Source of the DNA: Thiomicrospira sp. XS5
GTDB taxonomy: Bacteria > Pseudomonadota > Gammaproteobacteria > Thiomicrospirales > Thiomicrospiraceae
Length of the DNA: 64,000 bases
Assembly (NCBI RefSeq): GCF_001507555.1
Contig: NZ_LQBO01000001.1
Coordinates: 868,001-932,000, forward strand
Direction of reading: 5' to 3'
The notes below the pieces were generated by a model. That model was not told the DNA's origin. It saw only the letters and a list, made by a program, of their open reading frames with translations, and did not search any database. Positions 55,682 to 64,000 of this stretch are shown here, piece after piece. Positions within the stretch are counted from its first letter, which is position 1. The number at the start of each line of letters is the position of its first letter. The position numbers and the translations under genes are program-made.

Positions 55682-57127
55682 ATGTCAGCATCAAGTTCAG
55701 CATTACAAGCGCATGAGTCCCCGTTTACCGGTGGTGTATTCATAAAAACCTACGGGTGTCAGATGAATGAATACGACTCGGATCGCATGGCAAAACTTCT
55801 GGAAAAAACTTACGGCCTGGCGTTGGTAGAAACGCCGGAAGCTGCCGATATGTTGATTTTAAATACCTGCTCCGTTCGGGAAAAAGCTCAGGAAAAAGTA
55901 TTTGACGAGCTGGGGCGTTGGAAAAAATGGAAAGCGGAAAAAACCAATCGCATTATTGCCGTTGGCGGTTGTGTGGCCTCTCAGGAAGGGGATGTGATTC
56001 GTCAACGCGCGCCATTGGTGGACGTGATTTTCGGCCCGCAGACGCTGCACCGCTTGCCGGCCATGATTGATGAAGCTTTGGCTTTGCGTGATGAAAGTGC
56101 TCAAAACCGTAAAGTCAAAAAACGTGCGGTGATCGATATTTCGTTTCCAGAAATCGAGAAGTTTGATAATTTGGCCGCTCCGGAATCGAATGGCGTATCG
56201 GCCTTTGTCTCAGTGATGGAAGGCTGCTCCAAATACTGTACTTTCTGCGTGGTGCCTTATACGCGTGGTGAAGAATTCAGTCGCCCGTTCGCCGATGTCA
56301 TGGCCGAAGTGGAAGCGTTGGCGGAACAAGGGGTGCGTGAGGTGAATCTACTCGGGCAAAATGTCAATGCCTATCGCGGCGAAATGCCGGACGGCGATAT
56401 CGCGGATTTGGCGGTGTTGATTCATGCCGTACGTGAAGTGGAAGGCATTGATCGTATTCGATATACCACGTCCCACCCGAATGAAATGACGCAAAGCTTG
56501 ATCGATTGTTATGCGGAAGTGCCGGAATTGGTATCGCATTTACATTTGCCGATTCAATCCGGTTCGGATCGTGTTTTGGCGATGATGAAGCGCAATCATA
56601 TGGCGTTGGAATACAAAGCGACCATTCGTAAGATTCGTCAAATTCGACCAGACCTGAGTTTGTCGGGTGACTTCATTGTTGGTTTCCCGGGTGAGACCTG
56701 TGACGATTTCAAGGAAACCCTGGCCTTGGTTCAGGATATGAACTATGACCGCTCCTTTAGCTTTATCTACAGTCCTCGCCCGGGCACGCCGGCGGCCAGT
56801 TTGCCGGACGATGTGGAAATGCACACTAAAAAACGTCGCCTGCACGCGCTGCAAACCATACTCAATGAGCAAACGGCCGCCATTAGCGAGGCGATGGTCG
56901 GCACGACGCAACGTGTTTTGGTGGAACGTTTATCGCGCAACTCCGCCAGCGAAGTGTCGGGCCGTACCGAAAACAACCGGGTGGTGAATTTTGAAGGCTC
57001 GCCGGAACTCATCGGCCAATTTGTCGATGTTTTTATTGAAGAAGCTTATACCAATTCTTTGAAGGGGAAATTGGTCGCAACCCCCGAAGCCGACAAGTTT
57101 GAACAGCGCCAATTTTATGCGTTGTAA
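55682..57127 (+). CDS. miaB: tRNA-2-methylthio-N6-dimethylallyladenosine synthase
   Basis: The 481-aa radical-SAM methylthiotransferase modifies A37 of tRNA. N-terminal cluster cysteines are in [19 protein letters not shown] and GGCVASQEG. The radical-SAM CxxxCxxC is in GCSKYCTFC, and a TRAM domain ends the protein. It heads the conserved miaB-phoH-ybeY-corC-lnt block. Confidence 0.96.
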   Translation: MSASSSALQAHESPFTGGVFIKTYGCQMNEYDSDRMAKLLEKTYGLALVETPEAADMLILNTCSVREKAQEKVFDELGRWKKWKAEKTNRIIAVGGCVASQEGDVIRQRAPLVDVIFGPQTLHRLPAMIDEALALRDESAQNRKVKKRAVIDISFPEIEKFDNLAAPESNGVSAFVSVMEGCSKYCTFCVVPYTRGEEFSRPFADVMAEVEALAEQGVREVNLLGQNVNAYRGEMPDGDIADLAVLIHAVREVEGIDRIRYTTSHPNEMTQSLIDCYAEVPELVSHLHLPIQSGSDRVLAMMKRNHMALEYKATIRKIRQIRPDLSLSGDFIVGFPGETCDDFKETLALVQDMNYDRSFSFIYSPRPGTPAASLPDDVEMHTKKRRLHALQTILNEQTAAISEAMVGTTQRVLVERLSRNSASEVSGRTENNRVVNFEGSPELIGQFVDVFIEEAYTNSLKGKLVATPEADKFEQRQFYAL

Positions 57128-57186
57128 TCCACTATCATTTTCATTATGATGAATTTTTACACCCGTTTTACTTGTGGTTACTCCTT

Positions 57187-58155
57187 TTGACGACGCTTCA
57201 TACCGTACAATTTTATTTATCGCCTGAAAACAACGATGCTCTGGTCAACCTGTGTGGTTGGCAGAGTGAGCACTTGTCGCAGTTGGAATTGCGTTTGGGG
57301 GTGGAAATCAACCACCTCGGTTTTCAATTCAGTGTGACCGGTTTAAGCGATCGCATCGTCAAGGCCGAACAGTTTTTGCGGGACTTGTATGACACGGCGC
57401 AGAAAGAAGTATTGGATCCTCCCAGAATCCATTTAGCGTTGCAATCCCTCGGGTTCGATGAAGCCAAAACCATGGATGACGAGCAGTTATTGATTAAAAC
57501 GCGTAAAAAAATCATTCGTACGCGTAACGCCAATCAGGCCAATTACATTCAGTCCGTCAAGGATTATGACGTCAGCTTTGGGATTGGCCCGGCCGGTACC
57601 GGGAAAACCTATTTGGCGGTAGCCACCGCGGTGGAAGCGCTGGAAAACGAGGAAGTGCGCCGAATTATTTTGACGCGCCCGGCGGTGGAAGCCGGTGAAA
57701 AACTTGGGTTTTTACCAGGGGACTTGAATCAAAAAGTGGACCCGTATTTACGCCCGTTGTTTGATGCACTCTTTGAAATGCTCGGTTTTGAAACGGTTGA
57801 GCGTTTGATGGAAAAGCATGTGATTGAAGTCGCGCCTTTGGCCTTTATGCGCGGCCGTACTCTAAACGAATCGTTTATCATTTTGGATGAAGCTCAGAAC
57901 ACCACCACCGAACAGATGAAAATGTTTTTGACTCGTATCGGGTTCGGTTCCAAGGCGGTGATTACCGGTGACATTACCCAATGTGATTTACCGAAAAACC
58001 AAAAATCCGGTCTCAGACATGTGATTGAGGTATTGGAAGGCGTGCCGGGCATCGGTTTCACTTTCTACCAATCTAAGGATGTGGTTCGACACAATCTGGT
58101 TCAGAAAATTGTTCAGGCTTATGATCAATTCGACAGAAGGAGTGCGGCAAAATGA
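57187..58155 (+). CDS. PhoH-family ATPase (YbeZ)
   Basis: The 322-aa P-loop protein has Walker [15 protein letters not shown], the Walker [12 protein letters not shown] and the PhoH segment [16 protein letters not shown]. It works with YbeY in rRNA/ribosome maturation. No ATG suits the family's N-terminus, so translation probably starts at a TTG (57187, or 57172). The stop overlaps the ybeY start (ATGA). Confidence 0.9.
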   Translation: MTTLHTVQFYLSPENNDALVNLCGWQSEHLSQLELRLGVEINHLGFQFSVTGLSDRIVKAEQFLRDLYDTAQKEVLDPPRIHLALQSLGFDEAKTMDDEQLLIKTRKKIIRTRNANQANYIQSVKDYDVSFGIGPAGTGKTYLAVATAVEALENEEVRRIILTRPAVEAGEKLGFLPGDLNQKVDPYLRPLFDALFEMLGFETVERLMEKHVIEVAPLAFMRGRTLNESFIILDEAQNTTTEQMKMFLTRIGFGSKAVITGDITQCDLPKNQKSGLRHVIEVLEGVPGIGFTFYQSKDVVRHNLVQKIVQAYDQFDRRSAAK

Positions 58156-58634
58156 TACATTTGGATTTTCAGGTGGCGACCGACGAAGTCGACGAAGCCG
58201 ATTTGCCAACGTTCGAGCAATGTCTGGAGTGGGTGGATGCCGCCTTACTGGAAGACTGGGGGATGGGCGAAACCGAATTGACGATTCGTTTGGTGGATCG
58301 AGCAGAAATTCAACAGCTTAATCGCGATTATCGGGGAAAAGACAAGCCCACCAATGTGCTGTCTTTCCCGTTTGAAAATCCGCCAGGCCTGGTGGATTTG
58401 GGCGAAGAGCTGCCTTATTTAGGGGATTTGGTCATCAGCGCCGCGGTGGTGGAAGCGGAAGCCGCCGAGCAGAATAAATCGATGATGGCCCACTGGGCGC
58501 ACATGATTGTCCATGGGTGTCTACATCTTCAAGGTATGGATCATCTGGACGACGATGAAGCCAATGAAATGGAAGCGTTGGAAACGGAAATTCTTAAAGG
58601 CCTGGGGTTTGAAGGCCCTTATGAAAAGGCTTAA
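58152..58634 (+). CDS. ybeY: Endoribonuclease YbeY
   Basis: The 160-aa metalloprotein matures 16S rRNA. The zinc motif is [15 protein letters not shown], and NVLSFPFE and YLGDLVIS are conserved. It overlaps phoH by 4 bases. A CCAGGCCTGG copy lies in the gene at 58383-58392. Confidence 0.95.
   Translation: MIHLDFQVATDEVDEADLPTFEQCLEWVDAALLEDWGMGETELTIRLVDRAEIQQLNRDYRGKDKPTNVLSFPFENPPGLVDLGEELPYLGDLVISAAVVEAEAAEQNKSMMAHWAHMIVHGCLHLQGMDHLDDDEANEMEALETEILKGLGFEGPYEKA
58383..58392. repeat. Iterated palindrome inside ybeY
   Basis: A perfect CCAGGCCTGG encodes P-G-L-V in a variable loop. Confidence 0.85.
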
Positions 58635-58702
58635 GGTTCAACACCAAGCCAATGTTTTGGCGGGTAACCAATTGTGTAATTTAACGGGAGTGAGAACAAC
58701 CC

Positions 58703-59608
58703 ATGAGTGACAGTAGCAGCGGCTCTTCGTGGTTTGAGAAGCTATCAAAGCTTTTTTCAGACGAACCGGAGAGTCGGGAAGATTTGGATTCATTTTTGCA
58801 GGAAGCACAAGCGCAGGACTTGATTGATAAAGACGCGCTCTTAATGATTCAAGGGGTTTTGAACGTTTCGGAAGCGCGTGTGCGCGATGTCATGATTCCG
58901 AAAGTGCAAATGTCTTGTGTGGACGAAGCGGATGAACTGGATGTCATTCTGGAAAAAATGTTGGATGCCGCTCACTCGCGTTATCCGGTGATTTCCGCGG
59001 AAACCGACGAAGTCATCGGGATTTTGCTGGCCAAGGACGTGTTGCGTGCCGTGGTTAAGCATGAATTGACCGATAAGTCCCAGTTGGTCGAACTGTATCG
59101 CTCGCCGGCTTTGGTGACGGAAAGTAAGCGTTTGAACGTTCTGCTACGGGAGTTCAAAAACAGTCGTAATCACATGGCTTTGGTGGTGGACGAATACGGT
59201 GAAGTGGCCGGGTTGGTCACCATTGAAGACGTGCTGGAGCAAATCGTCGGTGACATTGAAGACGAACACGATGAAGACGACGACAATATTCAAAAACACT
59301 TGTCCGGCGCGTATTCCGTTATGGCGATTACGTCACTGGACGAGTTCAATAAATTCTTCAACACCGCGTTTGAAGACGAGTTGCTGGAAACCATTGGCGG
59401 CATCGTCTCCAAACGCCTCGGGAAAATTCCAGCGGAAGGCGAGGTGTTTGAAATTGAAGGCTTGCAGTTTACCGTTTTCAAAGCCGATGAACGCCGGGTA
59501 GAAAGCTTCCTGGTTGAAGAACGATCGGTGTTTGATGAGGTCGAAGAAGACGCGGCCGAAGCCTCAATCGATGCGCCTGAAAGTGTTGAATCCCAGGAGA
59601 AGTCATAA
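58703..59608 (+). CDS. corC: CorC/HlyC-family CBS-domain protein
   Basis: The 301-aa soluble protein has two CBS repeats (RVRDVMIPKVQMSC near residue 53 and the HMALVVDEYGEVAGLVT region) followed by a C-terminal CorC_HlyC domain. Homologues influence Mg/Co efflux. It has an acidic tail. It lies between ybeY and lnt, as in many gammaproteobacteria. Confidence 0.93.
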   Translation: MSDSSSGSSWFEKLSKLFSDEPESREDLDSFLQEAQAQDLIDKDALLMIQGVLNVSEARVRDVMIPKVQMSCVDEADELDVILEKMLDAAHSRYPVISAETDEVIGILLAKDVLRAVVKHELTDKSQLVELYRSPALVTESKRLNVLLREFKNSRNHMALVVDEYGEVAGLVTIEDVLEQIVGDIEDEHDEDDDNIQKHLSGAYSVMAITSLDEFNKFFNTAFEDELLETIGGIVSKRLGKIPAEGEVFEIEGLQFTVFKADERRVESFLVEERSVFDEVEEDAAEASIDAPESVESQEKS

Positions 59609-59626
59609 CGCCTTCCGTCTGCCGAT

Positions 59627-61156
59627 ATGAAGCGATTCTTTTCTTTTTTCAAACCCAATAAGCCCATGCTTAGCGCGATTCTGCTTGGCGCGGTGATGGT
59701 GTTCGCCCATGCTCCGGTCGCCATTGCCCCGTTGGCCCTGATTTCACTGGGCGGCTTGTTCTGGCTGTGGCAAAAAGCCGAGACGCCGTTTCAATCGATG
59801 CAAATTGGTTTGGGCTTCGGTTTGGGGTATTTCGGAACGGGCGTCAGTTGGCTGATTTCCAGTATCTATCTTTATGCGGAAATGAATCTGGTGCTGTCGG
59901 TGTTGGCGGTACTGTGTTTCATACTGTTCTTGACCTTGTATTTCATTTTAGCCGGTTGGTTGGTGGCCCGTTTGAAAACGGCTCAGCGTCAGGGATTTAA
60001 CTGGGTGGTGGTCATGCCGGCCGTGTGGGTGTTTGCGGAATGGGTCAGGGCGACCTTATTCGGCGGCTTTCCGTTTTTGATGACCGGCAATACGCATTTG
60101 ATGACTTGGCTGGACGGCTATGCGCCGGTGTTTGGTGTGCTGGGCGTCAGTTGGGCAGTGGCCATCACAGCGGGCATTTTGCTTTGGTTGGTTCAGTCGC
60201 GTGCCTGGGTGGGTGCAAGTTTGGTGTTGGCGGTGCTGTGGTTGACCGGGGCCAGTTTAAAGAATGTCGAATGGGTCACGCCTAAGGAGAAACCGGTTGA
60301 GGTGGCGCTGTTGCAAGGAAATGTGCCGCAGGACGATAAATGGTTGTCGAAGGAATTCTTGCCCACACTGAAACGCTATGTCGGCTTGACGAAGCAAAAC
60401 CTGGATGCGGACATTGTTGTCTGGCCGGAAACCGCAGTGCCCGCTTATTATGATGTGGTGGAACGCGGTGCGCTACGGTCGTTTATTCGGGATGCAAAGT
60501 TATTGGAAGCCGATATTTTGTTGGGGGTTATCACGCGGGATGAGTCGCGCCGACATTATTACAATGCCATTGTGAACGCCCATAACCCCGAACAGCAGTA
60601 TCAGAAAAAGCACTTGGTGCCGTTCAGTGAGTTTTTCCCGTTTTCCAGTGTTTTGCAGCCGTTGAGCGAACTGTTTAATATTCCGTTTTCCGAGTTCACG
60701 CCCGGCGCAGACGATCAGGCGCCAATGACGTTAGGCGGACATCCGGTTGGGTTGTCGGTTTGTTATGAAATGGCGTTTGGTGAAGAATTGATTGATTCCG
60801 CGCGCCAAGCCGATTTTCTGATTACCGTCAGTAACGACGCTTGGTTTGCACACACGTTGGAACCGGCGCAGCAGGTTCAGGACGTGCAAATGCGCGCTTT
60901 GGAACTGGGGCGTGAAATCGCTCGCAGTACCAATACCGGTTACACCATTATCGTCGGGACCAAAGGGCAGTTGAAAGCGGAAATTCCGCCATATGAAACC
61001 GGAGTGCTTCGCGGCGAAGTGCAGCCTTATGAAGGTGAAACGCCGTTTGTGCAGTGGCGCCAATGGCCGATTTTGATATTGTTGCTGGGCGTGATGCTGT
61101 TGTTGGTGTGGTTGAAGTTTCAAGCCCGCCCCTCGAGAAAGGCGTCTGAAGGCTGA
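59627..61156 (+). CDS. lnt: Apolipoprotein N-acyltransferase
   Basis: The 509-aa inner-membrane enzyme adds the third acyl chain to lipoproteins. Membrane helices cover the N-terminal 200 residues. The nitrilase-like domain holds the catalytic Glu in WPETAVPAY, Lys in KKHLVPFSEFFPF and Cys in SVCYEMAFGE. It starts 18 bases after corC. Confidence 0.95.
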   Translation: MKRFFSFFKPNKPMLSAILLGAVMVFAHAPVAIAPLALISLGGLFWLWQKAETPFQSMQIGLGFGLGYFGTGVSWLISSIYLYAEMNLVLSVLAVLCFILFLTLYFILAGWLVARLKTAQRQGFNWVVVMPAVWVFAEWVRATLFGGFPFLMTGNTHLMTWLDGYAPVFGVLGVSWAVAITAGILLWLVQSRAWVGASLVLAVLWLTGASLKNVEWVTPKEKPVEVALLQGNVPQDDKWLSKEFLPTLKRYVGLTKQNLDADIVVWPETAVPAYYDVVERGALRSFIRDAKLLEADILLGVITRDESRRHYYNAIVNAHNPEQQYQKKHLVPFSEFFPFSSVLQPLSELFNIPFSEFTPGADDQAPMTLGGHPVGLSVCYEMAFGEELIDSARQADFLITVSNDAWFAHTLEPAQQVQDVQMRALELGREIARSTNTGYTIIVGTKGQLKAEIPPYETGVLRGEVQPYEGETPFVQWRQWPILILLLGVMLLLVWLKFQARPSRKASEG

Positions 61157-61177
61157 TTGGAGTTTGACCCGGTTTTG

Positions 61178-61189
61178 ACCAGGCCTGGT
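61178..61189. repeat. Iterated palindrome between lnt and the YbeL-like gene
   Basis: ACCAGGCCTGGT is a perfect palindrome between the convergent genes and may terminate both, though its stem is short. Confidence 0.7.
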
Positions 61190-61198
61190 TGTTTTGGC

Positions 61199-64000
<2,802 letters not shown>

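Overview
The window looks like a chromosome segment of a sulfur-oxidising, autotrophic gammaproteobacterium of the Hydrogenovibrio/Thiomicrospira type. The basis is the side-by-side form II and form I RuBisCO clusters, each with its own cbbQ-cbbO pair and CbbR, the linked beta-carbonic anhydrase and YeeE/YedE sulfur transporter, and housekeeping blocks with gammaproteobacterial order (accBC-prmA-dusB-fis; miaB-phoH-ybeY-corC-lnt-leuS). The genus is an inference from gene content; no database search was possible.

Region 1 (1-16.4 kb) is the carbon-fixation locus. On the minus strand run cbbR, cbbR, cbbM, cbbQ, cbbO, a 143-aa unknown, beta-carbonic anhydrase and a YeeE/YedE transporter cut by the window edge. 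Diverging on the plus strand are cbbL, cbbS, cbbQ, cbbO and a 176-aa unknown. A ComFB-like gene follows on the minus strand. Gaps in this region carry very long imperfect hairpins, and the cbbS-cbbQ gap is packed with stem-loops that end in a terminator.

Region 2 (16.5-26.8 kb, minus strand) is housekeeping: dsbD (with a duplicated N-terminal domain), aroQ, accB, accC, prmA, dusB, fis, purH and purD. Region 3 (26.9-43.2 kb) is mixed: fxsA, an NAD-dependent epimerase-like gene, a FadL-type porin, a DUF302 lipoprotein, pdxB, an alpha/beta hydrolase, a complete TolC-adaptor-RND tripartite pump, a COG0523 GTPase with a diguanylate cyclase, a lipoprotein with an internal repeat, a DUF2892 protein and a ModE-type DNA-binding protein without a molybdate-binding part.

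Region 4 (43.2-50.3 kb) has a 263-bp inverted-repeat (MITE-like) element with IS5-like ends, rplM-rpsI, nrdA with two NrdR-like boxes, a Gram-negative porin, a Cys-rich protein and a TorF-like outer-membrane protein. Region 5 (50.4-55.5 kb) is the most unusual protein locus: three large pseudopilin-like proteins sharing an LPCPD...GDG motif, a response regulator and sensor kinase, then a fourth pseudopilin, with no assembly ATPase nearby. Region 6 (55.7-64 kb) holds miaB, phoH, ybeY, corC, lnt, a YbeL-like gene and the first part of leuS.

Across the whole window the 10-bp palindrome CCAGGCCTGG occurs 17 times, where about 0.06 would be expected by chance. It lies both inside genes and as the core of intergenic terminators. 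This highly iterated palindrome, the long-hairpin family and the pseudopilin/two-component locus are the strongest candidates for undescribed biology.
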